Origin: Pseudomonas sp. FP198
Lineage (GTDB): Bacteria > Pseudomonadota > Gammaproteobacteria > Pseudomonadales > Pseudomonadaceae
Direction: 5' to 3'
Assembly: GCF_030687895.1 (NCBI RefSeq)
Contig: NZ_CP117452.1
Coordinates: forward strand, 823,501-887,500
Length of the DNA: 64,000 bases
Both the position numbers and the translations under genes were made by a program. The notes beneath the pieces were generated by a model, which saw only the letters and a program-made list of their open reading frames with translations, did no database searches and was not told the DNA's origin. The stretch's first letter is position 1, and every line of letters begins with the position of its first letter. Of this stretch, positions 43,836-52,050 are shown one piece after another.

Positions 43836-44824
43836 ATCCCTTCAGCTACAGCAAGCCCGACACCGTGCAGGCGGCCGTCGAGTTGTCCAGTGCGAGCTCA
43901 CGCTTCATCGCCGGCGGCACCAACCTGCTGGACCTGATGAAGGAAAACCTCAGCCGCCCCCAGCACCTGATCGATATCACCGGTCTGCCTTTGACGGACC
44001 TCAGCGAAACTCCCTCGGGCGGGGTGATGATTGGCGCATTGGTGAGTAATGCCGATCTGGCCTGGCACCCGTGGATTCAACGGCGCTACCCGCTGCTCGC
44101 CCAAGCCATCCTGGCGGGTGCCTCGCCGCAGTTGCGCAATATGGCCAGTACCGGCGGCAACCTGCTGCAACGCACGCGCTGCTATTACTTTTATGACGCT
44201 TCCGTGCCGTGCAACAAGCGGCGCCCGGGCAGTGGTTGTCCGGCCCGAAGCGGCCTGAACCGGATCCACGCGATTTTCGGCGCCAGTGATCAGTGCGTGG
44301 CGACTCATCCGTCGGACATGTGCGTGGCCCTGGCGGCGCTTGAGGCGGTTGTTCATGTGCTGGGACGGGGCGGCGCGCGGACCATCGAATTCGCTGATTT
44401 TCACCGATTGCCCGGTGACGCACCGGATCGGGACAACCAGTTGGCCGATGACGAGCTGATCACCTATATCGAGTTGCCCTCGGAGGGTTTTGCTGAACAT
44501 AGCCATTACCTGAAGATCCGTGACCGGGCCTCCTACGCCTTTGCGCTGGTTTCGGTGGCGGCGGCGCTGGAGCTTGATGGGCCGGTGATTCGCCAGGCTC
44601 GGCTGGCCCTTGGCGGTGTAGCCCACAAACCGTGGCGCGACAAGGCCGTGGAAAACTGGCTGGTCGGCCAGGCCGTCAGCCGCGAAACCTTTACGGCGGC
44701 GGCCGATGCGTTGATGCAGAACGCCGAGCCGCTGGAGCACAACGGCTTCAAAGTCAAACTGGCACGCCGGGCAATTATCCGCGCCTTGAGCGATGCCGCG
44801 CTGGTGGGGGGAACCACCCGATGA
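43832..44824 (+). CDS. Molybdenum hydroxylase FAD subunit (PaoB/YagS-like)
   Basis: The 330-residue protein has the FAD-binding fold with IAGGTNLLDLMKE and STGGNLLQRTRC, and a C-terminal CO-dehydrogenase-flavoprotein domain. The Cys-rich insertion (TRCYYFYDASVPCNKRRPGSGC) and a later ASDQC match the extra [4Fe-4S]-binding loop of PaoB. It passes electrons from the iron-sulfur subunit to an acceptor through FAD. Overlaps of four bases with both neighbours show a tightly coupled operon. Confidence 0.9.
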   Translation: MNPFSYSKPDTVQAAVELSSASSRFIAGGTNLLDLMKENLSRPQHLIDITGLPLTDLSETPSGGVMIGALVSNADLAWHPWIQRRYPLLAQAILAGASPQLRNMASTGGNLLQRTRCYYFYDASVPCNKRRPGSGCPARSGLNRIHAIFGASDQCVATHPSDMCVALAALEAVVHVLGRGGARTIEFADFHRLPGDAPDRDNQLADDELITYIELPSEGFAEHSHYLKIRDRASYAFALVSVAAALELDGPVIRQARLALGGVAHKPWRDKAVENWLVGQAVSRETFTAAADALMQNAEPLEHNGFKVKLARRAIIRALSDAALVGGTTR

Positions 44825-47022
44825 ATGCATTGAGCAAAACCATAGGCAAGCCGCTTGACCGGACCGATGGCCTGCTCAAGGTCACGGGTCGAGCCCGATA
44901 CGCCGGGGAGTACCCCGAAGATGGCCTGCTGCACGGCAGCGTCGTCTCCAGCGGAATCACCTGTGGCCGGGTCCTGCGCATCGATGCTTCCCGAGCCTTG
45001 GCGCTGCCGGGCGTCGTCGCGGTGATCGATCACACCAACCGCCCGAAGATCGCCAGCTACGACGAGCCCTACCAGGATGCCGATGCCGCGGAGGGTTCGC
45101 CGTTCCGGCCGTTGTTCAACGACCAGATCCTCTACAGCGGCCAGCCGCTCGCCTTGGTGGTTGCGGAAAATCTGGAGCTGGCGCGTTATGCCGGCTCGCT
45201 CGTTGAAATCGACTACGAGACCCAGGACCATCAGACCGATCTGACGATCCTGCAAAACGAAGCGCATCCGGCACCGGCCGAATTGCCCAAGCCCCGTGGG
45301 AATTTTCAAGGGGAGTACGCCAGCTCGGCACTCAGCGTTGATGCGTCCTACAGCACGCCGATAGAACATCACAACCCGATGGAGCCCCACGCTTCGACGG
45401 TCCTGTACCAACCCGACGGCAGCCTGCACATTCATGACAAAACCCAAGGCACGCAGAATTGCCAAGCCTATGTGCAAGAGGTGTTCGGGCTGGAAAAAGA
45501 ACAGGTGCGGGTGTTTGCCGCCTACGTTGGCGGCGCTTTCGGTTCCGGGCTGCGTCCGCAGTACCAATTGCCGCTGGCAGTAATGGCCGCGCTGACGCTC
45601 AGGCGCTCGGTGCGGGTCAGCCTGACCCGTCAGCAGATGTTTACCTTCGGCTACCGGCCCCGGACCTTTCAGCGCGTGCAACTGGGAGCGGCGGCCAACG
45701 GACGTTTGCTCGCGGTGGCCCATAGTGCCGTCGGCCAGACGTCGCGCTTCGAGGACTTCACCGAGCATGTGGTGGAGTGGAGCGGCATGCTCTATCACTG
45801 CGACAACGTCGAGTTGAGCTACAAGCTGGTGCCCCTGGACGTCTATACGCCGCTGGACATGCGTGCCCCCGGCGCCGCCCTTGGACTGATCGGCCTGGAA
45901 TGCGCCATGGACGAGTTGGCCTGCGCCTTGGCCATCGACCCGGTCCAGTTGCGCTTGATCAACTATGCCGAACGTAACGAGAACGAAGGCAAGCCGTATT
46001 CGAGCAAGGAGTTGCGCGAATGTTACGCCCAGGGAGCCGACCGTTTCGGTTGGAGCAAGCGCAATCCGGAGCCGCGCAGCATGCGCGCAGGGCGGCAACT
46101 GGTAGGTTGGGGCATGGCCGGCGGTGTCTGGGAGGCCATGCAGCAAAAGGCCAGCGCCCGAGCATCGCTGGACCCCGACGGCAAGCTGACCGTCAGCAGC
46201 GCGACCACTGACATCGGCACCGGCACCTACACGGTCATGACCCAGATTGCTGCCGAGACGTCCGGCGTTTCCCTGGAGAATGTCACTTTTGTGCTTGGCG
46301 ATTCGTCGTTGCCCGCCGCACCGTTGCAGGGCGGTTCGTTTACCGTCTCGTCAGTCGGCACCGCAGTGCAGCAAGCCTGTGAGGCGCTGCGGGAAAAACT
46401 GCTCGCCGTGGCTCGGCAAACTTGCCCGGCCTTCAGCGGCGCAACCCTTGAGCAAGTGACGTTTGTCGACGGTGAGCTGCGAATGGGGGAGGCCAGTGTC
46501 ACCCTGGCGGAACTCGCTCGGAACAGCGGCGAGACGCCGTTGCAGGCACAGGTCACTGCGCAGCCGGATGAGAAACGCCAGGCTTATGCCACTGCTACGC
46601 ACTCGGCGGTGTTCGTCGAGGTGCTGGTCGACGAAGACCTGGGCACGGTGAAGGTCCACCGCGTGGTCAGCGTCATCGCGGCCGGGCGGGTGATCAACCC
46701 GAAAACCGCCCGCAGCCAGATTCTCGGTGGCGTGGTCTGGGGCGTTGGCATGGCCTTGCACGAAGAGACCCTGACCGACCACGCCCTGGGCCGTCACATG
46801 AACCACAACCTCGCCGAATACCACGTGCCGGTCAACGCCGACATCGGCGACATCGACGTGGTGTTTGTCGATGAACAGGACGACATTGTCAATGCGCTGG
46901 GGTCCAAGGGCGTCGGTGAAATCGGCATCGTGGGCGTGGCAGCAGCGGTGGCTAATGCCATTTACCATGCCACCGGCAAACGGGTGCGGGACTTTCCCAT
47001 TACGCTGGATAAATTGCTCTGA
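44821..47022 (+). CDS. Molybdenum hydroxylase large subunit (PaoC/YagR-like aldehyde oxidoreductase)
   Basis: The 733-residue catalytic subunit binds the molybdenum cofactor. Marks: GKPLDRTDGLLKVTGRARYAGEY start, YVGGAFGSGLRPQYQ, DMRAPGAALGLIGLECAMDELA, GGSFTVSSVGTAVQQAC and the catalytic Glu in KGVGEIGIVG near the end. The close match in layout to PaoABC suggests oxidation of aromatic or other aldehydes to acids, but a purine or heteroaromatic substrate cannot be excluded. No XdhC/PaoD maturation gene follows; the operon ends at a strong hairpin. Confidence 0.9.
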   Translation: MNALSKTIGKPLDRTDGLLKVTGRARYAGEYPEDGLLHGSVVSSGITCGRVLRIDASRALALPGVVAVIDHTNRPKIASYDEPYQDADAAEGSPFRPLFNDQILYSGQPLALVVAENLELARYAGSLVEIDYETQDHQTDLTILQNEAHPAPAELPKPRGNFQGEYASSALSVDASYSTPIEHHNPMEPHASTVLYQPDGSLHIHDKTQGTQNCQAYVQEVFGLEKEQVRVFAAYVGGAFGSGLRPQYQLPLAVMAALTLRRSVRVSLTRQQMFTFGYRPRTFQRVQLGAAANGRLLAVAHSAVGQTSRFEDFTEHVVEWSGMLYHCDNVELSYKLVPLDVYTPLDMRAPGAALGLIGLECAMDELACALAIDPVQLRLINYAERNENEGKPYSSKELRECYAQGADRFGWSKRNPEPRSMRAGRQLVGWGMAGGVWEAMQQKASARASLDPDGKLTVSSATTDIGTGTYTVMTQIAAETSGVSLENVTFVLGDSSLPAAPLQGGSFTVSSVGTAVQQACEALREKLLAVARQTCPAFSGATLEQVTFVDGELRMGEASVTLAELARNSGETPLQAQVTAQPDEKRQAYATATHSAVFVEVLVDEDLGTVKVHRVVSVIAAGRVINPKTARSQILGGVVWGVGMALHEETLTDHALGRHMNHNLAEYHVPVNADIGDIDVVFVDEQDDIVNALGSKGVGEIGIVGVAAAVANAIYHATGKRVRDFPITLDKLL

Positions 47023-47042
47023 TGGAGTGATCAATAACGGTG

Positions 47043-47070
47043 AGCCTGTGGGACTTCGGTTCCACAGGCT
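47043..47070 (+). terminator. 12-bp hairpin with cUUCGg tetraloop after the molybdenum hydroxylase operon
   Basis: AGCCTGTGGGAC, TTCG loop, GTTCCACAGGCT: a 12-bp stem (one G-U pair) closed by C and G. It begins 21 bases after the operon stop but has no T-tract on either strand. It may terminate weakly or protect the mRNA 3' end. Confidence 0.5.
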
Positions 47071-47186
47071 GGAGAGCAGTGGTTCGAACGCCTGTTGAGT
47101 TCAAAGGAGAGCCTCCGGTTGTCCTGCGTCCCGCTCGGGTGAAGGGGGCTTTTCGAACGACGGGTTGTCGCTTTTGAATAATCTGT

Positions 47187-47990
47187 TCAGGGCTCCTTGA
47201 TATGGGTGTTGACCGCTGCTTTCTCCTCGATGGGGGGCTTGCTGGCCGGTGAGGTATCGCCCTTGAACAGTTCGTTCCAGAAGTTTTCACTATCGATATC
47301 AGGTCTTTCGGTGTTGAGATCCATTGCTATATCAAGCAGCAGCCTGGCTTCGTAATCGGCTGGATACTGCGATTGTTCAATGGCGGGCAAGCCACGGTAA
47401 TGCTCGAGCACGTTCTTGTAGAAATCGGTCGTTTTTCCTGTGTTGCTGTATTCCATCCCCGACTTGGCGATGACTATCTGCCGCCATGCCTCTTCCTGCT
47501 GGCCTACTTCATGCTGCGCAGAGCGCCGCTCATTAACGGTAAAAGCGCCGCTGTCATCGTAAATAATCAAGGTCAGTTGATCTCTCGGCATTCCGGAAAA
47601 AGGATTTTTGCCTCGGCCGTCTGTGACGACTCCGTTGATGTATTCAGTAGCCTGTCTGGCACGCGCCAAGAGTTCGGGGTCATCGGTATCAGGAACTTCA
47701 GCATCATATCTGGCTTTGGTTTCAATATAATCCTCACCCAATTTTTCTGCTGTGCTCATGGCCAAGGCGAAAAGCTCTCTCCTGCTCAGGCTAGCGTCCC
47801 GCGCCTCTGCGCGTTCAGCAGCCTCGCTCAATTGGCGTGAGAGCGGAGAAACGGTGCTGCTGTCATCACCTCCGGTATTTACCGGGTCGTGAATGATATT
47901 CAGATTATCGCTAACGGTGGCTTTGGCTCCGGTTGCTTTATTCAGCGTGGGAGCGCTGTGGGTCACGAAATTGATATTGGAAATTGCCAT
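47187..47990 (-). CDS. Protein of unknown function (267 residues)
   Basis: ATG 47990 with AAGGTGACCACC upstream is preferred over an in-frame GTG at 48008. No signal peptide or membrane helix is visible. The N-terminal 60 residues are polar and flexible (MAISNINFVTHSAPTLNKAT...), the middle is helical and acidic (ARDASLSRRELFALAMSTAEKLGEDYIETKARYDAEVPD), and the tail is Pro/Lys-rich. It resembles soluble, possibly secreted, Pseudomonas hypothetical proteins, but I recognise no domain. It lies in a lower-GC patch beside the unknown exported protein, transcribed in the same direction. Confidence 0.6.
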   Translation of the reverse strand: MAISNINFVTHSAPTLNKATGAKATVSDNLNIIHDPVNTGGDDSSTVSPLSRQLSEAAERAEARDASLSRRELFALAMSTAEKLGEDYIETKARYDAEVPDTDDPELLARARQATEYINGVVTDGRGKNPFSGMPRDQLTLIIYDDSGAFTVNERRSAQHEVGQQEEAWRQIVIAKSGMEYSNTGKTTDFYKNVLEHYRGLPAIEQSQYPADYEARLLLDIAMDLNTERPDIDSENFWNELFKGDTSPASKPPIEEKAAVNTHIKEP

Positions 47991-48072
47991 GGTGGTCACC
48001 TTTTCCACGCGAGGTGTTCAGACATTTATTTTCCGAGTTCAGGCCTGAAAAGACTTCGAATTCGAACGGTCC

Positions 48073-48519
48073 TTACTTCATGGTGATTTGCACTGCCCAT
48101 TCATAAGTTCTGAAGTCTCTGGACAGGACTGTGATAGTGCAGATAGCACCGCCACTCGGAGTAGCAGACTCCTTCCATCTTGGAATCTTGGAGCCTCCTG
48201 AACCTGCAGTCGCCACGAAAGTAGTTGAATAAACACACTCCTTGCTGCCCATTGTGTAGCGCAAACTTGCAAAGTTGGCATCTGGAGAGGTTCGACTTTG
48301 CACCTTATAGGTGTTGGATTGGTCTGCTTTTATTGATGACGTGGGGGTGGGGTTGGAATTGTTCCTGGTGGAGGCTTCGTTGTTGTTTGTAACGGTGTAT
48401 GTCGCGTCCTTTGTGCCAAGGTTCTTGAATGTGACGGTTACGGTTGGCCCAGCCATAGCTGAAGTCATGGAGAAAATTGTCAATGCAAGAATTGTTATTG
48501 TCCAGGTTGATGCGCGCAT
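48073..48519 (-). CDS. Small exported protein of unknown function (148 residues)
   Basis: ATG 48519 with ACAGGGAACGAACC upstream. The signal peptide is MRASTWTITILALTIFSMTSAMA. The mature part is beta-rich and rich in Thr, Ser and Asn (TVTVTFKNLGTKDATYTVTNNNEAST), with two Cys (SKECVYST and GAICTITV), and ends WAVQITMK. The Asn/Thr composition and lower GC differ from the rest of the window, which suggests acquisition from elsewhere. No family recognised; secreted or surface location is likely. Confidence 0.65.
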   Translation of the reverse strand: MRASTWTITILALTIFSMTSAMAGPTVTVTFKNLGTKDATYTVTNNNEASTRNNSNPTPTSSIKADQSNTYKVQSRTSPDANFASLRYTMGSKECVYSTTFVATAGSGGSKIPRWKESATPSGGAICTITVLSRDFRTYEWAVQITMK

Positions 48520-48871
48520 GGTTCGTTCCCTGTATTGATTTTTATACAGCGTTGCCGGTATTGCTTCACGGAGGATGTTTTTTGCATGGTGTGACGCTAA
48601 ATGGTTTTTTGCAATGCCAATAAGTCTGCGTATGTTAATAAGGGAAAGATACGTAAGAAGATTTACTCTGGCGTGTAGTAAGTAAGTTGTTTATATAAAC
48701 AAGCAGGTTTGGCCCTTAGGACTCTTCCCACAAATACTGCCGAAAAGGCCCAATGCATTCCTCAACTCGGATGCCCAAGAATCGAACAGAGAAAAATCGG
48801 CCAAACCCAGCAAGCCCGCAAGGCCATGACCCACAGGCGAAAAAGCCCAGCGATTCCCGAAGCAATACGCC
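48520..48871. other. AT-rich intergenic region
   Basis: About 350 bases with no supported gene. The part from 48540 to 48710 is clearly AT-rich and contains a 16-bp perfect palindrome at 48687-48702. The promoter of the leftward small exported protein gene should lie at its left end. A leftward 66-codon frame at 48691-48891 overlaps the MFS stop and has no ribosome site or recognisable product. Confidence 0.5.
48687..48702. promoter_or_regulatory. Perfect 16-bp palindrome TTGTTTATATAAACAA
   Basis: An uninterrupted self-complementary sequence in the AT-rich gap between the leftward exported-protein gene and the MFS gene. It could be an operator; no T-tract or GC stem supports a terminator. 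The binding protein is unknown. Confidence 0.4.
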
Positions 48872-50110
48872 TCAGGCTTTCGTTTCGGCAACCGGTTCGT
48901 GCATCCGATCGCGGTTGGCCAGGGTCGGGAACAGTTTGATCCAGGCTCCGGTCACCAGCAGCGTGCCGACGCCGCCCATGACCACCGCCGGCACCGTGCC
49001 GAACCAGTGGGCGGTCAGGCCGGATTCGAATTCGCCCAGCTGGTTCGAGGCGCCGATGAACAGGCCGTTCACGGCGCTGACCCGGCCACGCATTTCATCC
49101 GGCGTTTCCAATTGCACGAAAGAGGCGCGGATGACCATGCTGATCATGTCCGCCGCGCCCAGCACCACCAGCACCGCCAAGGAAAACCAGAACGAAGTGG
49201 AGAGGCCGAACGCGATCGTGGCGACGCCGAACACGCCCACCGCCGTGAACATCACCCGGCCAACCTTGCGCTCGACGGCAAACCGCGCCAGCCACAACGA
49301 CATCAGCAAGGCACCCACCGCCGGCGCCGAGCGCAACAGGCCCAGGCCCCACGGGCCGGTGAGCAGGATGTCCTTGGCGAATACCGGCAGCAACGCCGTC
49401 GCGCCCCCCAGCAATACCGCGAACAGGTCCAGGGAAATCGCCCCGAGAATATCCTGCCGGCTGCGGATGAAGCGGATGCCCGCCAGCAGCGAATCCAGGG
49501 TCGCCTTGCCTTTGTTCAACGGCGTCTGCCGGGCGGGCAGGTTGAGCATCAGGCCGCAGGCGATGAGGTAGAGCAGCACGGTCGGCCCATAGACCCAGAC
49601 GCTGCCGAAGGCGTACAGCAAACCGCCCAGGGCTGGCGCGACGATGGTCGCCGATTGTTGTGCCGACTGCGCAGCGGCCACGGCGCGGGGAAACAGCGCG
49701 GAAGGCACGATGCTCGGCAGTAGTGCCTGGGTCGTCGGCATTTCGAAGGAGCGGGCCGCGCCCAGCAGGAACGCCAGGATGAAGATCATCTCGCGCGTGA
49801 CGTTGTCGGTGGCGCTGCCGATTACCAGCGCCACGGCAATCGTCGCCTGCAGGGATTGGCAGATGGCTGCGACCTTGCGCCGGTCATACCGATCGGCTAC
49901 ATGGCCGGTGTGCAGCATGAACAGCACCCGCGGTGCGAATTCGACCAGCCCTACGAGACCCAGGTCCAAGACGTTGCCGGTCAGTTGATAGAGGTTCCAG
50001 CCGATGGCCACGGTGAGCATCTGGAAGCCGCTTGCCGTGAAGATCCGGGCTAGCCAGAAGGCGATGAAAGGTCGGTGGTGACGGAGCAGCAAGGGCGCTT
50101 GGCTGGGCAT
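48872..50110 (-). CDS. MFS transporter (EntS/MFS_3-like exporter)
   Basis: The 412-residue protein has 12 predicted helices. Marks: FIAFWLARIFTASGFQMLTVAIGWNLYQLTG, the A-loop GHVADRYDRRKVAAICQ, ARSFEMPTTQALLPSIVP and ETPDEMRGRVSAVNGLFIGASNQLGEFESG. These place it in the MFS_3/EntS-like group that exports siderophores or drugs. The substrate is not known; no siderophore genes adjoin. It is isolated between an AT-rich gap and a REP pair. Confidence 0.87.
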   Translation of the reverse strand: MPSQAPLLLRHHRPFIAFWLARIFTASGFQMLTVAIGWNLYQLTGNVLDLGLVGLVEFAPRVLFMLHTGHVADRYDRRKVAAICQSLQATIAVALVIGSATDNVTREMIFILAFLLGAARSFEMPTTQALLPSIVPSALFPRAVAAAQSAQQSATIVAPALGGLLYAFGSVWVYGPTVLLYLIACGLMLNLPARQTPLNKGKATLDSLLAGIRFIRSRQDILGAISLDLFAVLLGGATALLPVFAKDILLTGPWGLGLLRSAPAVGALLMSLWLARFAVERKVGRVMFTAVGVFGVATIAFGLSTSFWFSLAVLVVLGAADMISMVIRASFVQLETPDEMRGRVSAVNGLFIGASNQLGEFESGLTAHWFGTVPAVVMGGVGTLLVTGAWIKLFPTLANRDRMHEPVAETKA

Positions 50111-50221
50111 CTATGACGGGTCCGGTGACGTGAAGAGCGAGATTATCACCGAGCTGTAACTGGAAGTTGCGGCGGCTGGAAAAATAGTTAGCCAGACATC
50201 AATTCAGACTGATGCGGGCTT

Positions 50222-50316
50222 TTGTGGCGAGGGAGCTTGCTCCCGCTCGGTTGCGCAGCGACCGCAAAATCTCGGGGCCGCTGCGCAGCCCAGCGGGAGC
50301 AAGCTCCCTCACCACG
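50222..50316. repeat. REP pair, GTGGCGAGGGAGC family
   Basis: Inverted GTGGCGAGGGAGCTTGCTCC units between the divergent MFS and cioA genes; the right end reads CTCACCAC instead of CTCGCCAC. Confidence 0.9.
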
Positions 50317-50435
50317 GGAAAGCATGTGTTTGGAAGCGATGCCGTGGGGCAGCTTTACGGCACTGAGACAACCTGCCACGCGACAAAAGACCACGCCGTC
50401 CATCGGCAAATATGGGTCTACTCTTTGAGCATTGC

Positions 50436-50449
50436 TTGATCCAGATCAA
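50436..50449. promoter_or_regulatory. ANR/FNR box upstream of cioAB
   Basis: TTGATCCAGATCAA matches the FNR/ANR consensus TTGATNNNNATCAA at every fixed position. It lies 159 bases before the cioA start. In P. aeruginosa ANR represses the cyanide-insensitive oxidase at low oxygen, which fits this site. Confidence 0.8.
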
Positions 50450-50504
50450 CGCCTGCCCAGGCGTTGCGCTGGGGGCCACCTGGCCAGAGTCCTGCGTTGT
50501 GACG

Positions 50505-50520
50505 GTTCTAAAAAAAGAAC
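50505..50520. promoter_or_regulatory. Inverted repeat GTTCT-N6-AGAAC upstream of cioA
   Basis: Perfect 5-bp arms around an all-A spacer, between the ANR box and the leader hairpin, about 90 bases before cioA. It may be an operator for a second regulator. Confidence 0.35.
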
Positions 50521-50530
50521 GATTTGAAAA

Positions 50531-50565
50531 GCATCACACTCCATATCCCCAGGGAGCTGTGATGC
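50531..50565 (+). promoter_or_regulatory. Long leader hairpin upstream of cioA
   Basis: GCATCACA (50531-50538) and TGTGATGC (50558-50565) pair perfectly. CTCC and GGAG extend the stem past a one-base bulge, leaving an ATATCCCCAG-type loop. It lies 43 bases before the cioA start and lacks a T-tract. It could be a leader RNA structure or a DNA operator. Confidence 0.45.
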
Positions 50566-50607
50566 AAGCCCCGCCCGCAGCCGGTTTTACCTGACAGAGG
50601 AAGACTT

Positions 50608-52047
50608 ATGTTCGGTTTGGAGGCGCTCGATCTCGCCCGAATCCAGTTCGCATTCACCATCTCGTTCCACATCCTGTTCCCGGCCATCACCATTGGCCTG
50701 GCGAGCTACCTGGCGGTGCTCGAAGGCCTGTGGCTGAAGACGCGTGACGACACCTACCGCGACCTGTACCACTTCTGGTCGAAGATATTTGCCGTCAACT
50801 TCGGCATGGGCGTGGTGTCCGGCCTGGTCATGGCCTATCAGTTCGGCACCAACTGGAGCCGCTTTTCAGACTTCGCCGGTGCGGTCACCGGGCCGTTACT
50901 GACCTATGAGGTGCTCACGGCATTCTTCCTGGAGGCGGGTTTCCTCGGGGTCATGTTGTTCGGCTGGAATCGCGTCGGCAGGGGGCTGCACTTCTTCTCT
51001 ACGGTCATGGTGGCGATCGGCACCCTGATCTCGACTTTCTGGATCCTCTCCTCCAACAGCTGGATGCAGACTCCGCAGGGCTACGAAATCATCGATGGCC
51101 GGGTCATCCCGGTGGATTGGCTGGCAGTGGTGTTCAACCCCTCGTTCCCTTACCGACTGTTGCACATGTCGGTCGCGGCATTTGTTGCCACGGCGTTTTT
51201 TGTCGGATCGTCGGCGGCCTGGCATCTGCTTCGTGGTCGCGACAATCCGGCCATTCGCCGGATGCTGTCCATGGCGATGTGGATGGCCCTGCTGGTGGCA
51301 CCGGTGCAAGCGGTCATCGGCGACTTCCATGGGCTCAACACGCTCAAGCACCAGCCGGCAAAAATCGCCGCGATCGAGGGGCATTGGGAAAACGTCGGCG
51401 ACGAGCCCACGCCACTGATTCTGTTCGGCTGGCCGGACATGGAAGCCGAGGAAACCAGATTTGCCGTGGAGATCCCTTACCTGGGCAGCCTGATCCTGAC
51501 GCACTCGCTGACCGATCAAGTGCCGGCCCTGAAGGAGTTTCCGCCGGAGGACCGGCCGAATTCGACCATCGTGTTCTGGTCGTTCCGGGTCATGGTGGGC
51601 CTGGGGCTGCTGATGATTTTCACCGGCCTGTGCAGCCTCTGGCTGCGGCGTGGTGAACGGCTCTACCAATCCCGGCCATTTTTGCACCTGGTGCTGTGGA
51701 TGGGACCGTCGGGCTTGATTGCGATTCTCGCGGGCTGGTTCACCACGGAAATCGGCCGCCAACCCTGGGTGGTCTACGGCCTGATGCGCACGGCGGATGC
51801 CTCTTCCGGCCACAGCTTTGCGCAAATGAGCTTCACCCTGATCATGTTCGTGGTGGTGTATTTCGCGCTGTTCGGTGCGGGCCTGAGCTACATGCTGCGC
51901 CTGGTGCGCAAGGGCCCGGTGGCTCACGAAACCGAGCCGAGCGATGGCGGTCCGGGCCAGAAACGCACCCCGGCCCGTCCATTGTCGGCCGCCAACGAAG
52001 GCGACGACGAAGTGGACCACAACGACAGCTCGCACAAGGGGAATTGA
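50608..52047 (+). CDS. cioA: Cyanide-insensitive (bd-type) ubiquinol oxidase subunit I
   Basis: The 479-residue CydA-family protein has nine or so helices. Marks: ARIQFAFTISFHILFPAITIGLA (heme His 19-like), FGMGVVSGLVMAYQFGTNW, the short quinol loop region and GWFTTEIGRQPWVVYGLMRT. The short Q-loop is typical of CioA. It oxidises ubiquinol and reduces oxygen at heme centres in the inner membrane, resisting cyanide. AGAGGAAGACTT precedes the ATG. The operon continues with cioB three bases later and a small subunit; an ANR box lies upstream. Confidence 0.93.
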   Translation: MFGLEALDLARIQFAFTISFHILFPAITIGLASYLAVLEGLWLKTRDDTYRDLYHFWSKIFAVNFGMGVVSGLVMAYQFGTNWSRFSDFAGAVTGPLLTYEVLTAFFLEAGFLGVMLFGWNRVGRGLHFFSTVMVAIGTLISTFWILSSNSWMQTPQGYEIIDGRVIPVDWLAVVFNPSFPYRLLHMSVAAFVATAFFVGSSAAWHLLRGRDNPAIRRMLSMAMWMALLVAPVQAVIGDFHGLNTLKHQPAKIAAIEGHWENVGDEPTPLILFGWPDMEAEETRFAVEIPYLGSLILTHSLTDQVPALKEFPPEDRPNSTIVFWSFRVMVGLGLLMIFTGLCSLWLRRGERLYQSRPFLHLVLWMGPSGLIAILAGWFTTEIGRQPWVVYGLMRTADASSGHSFAQMSFTLIMFVVVYFALFGAGLSYMLRLVRKGPVAHETEPSDGGPGQKRTPARPLSAANEGDDEVDHNDSSHKGN

Positions 52048-52050
52048 GTC

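Noticed and set aside
47075-47100. GGTTCGAA resembling a tRNA T-loop
   Set aside because: No pairing T-stem, anticodon arm or acceptor stem can be drawn around it.
48691-48891. Leftward 66-codon frame next to the MFS stop
   Set aside because: It overlaps the MFS gene end, has no ribosome site and no recognisable product.
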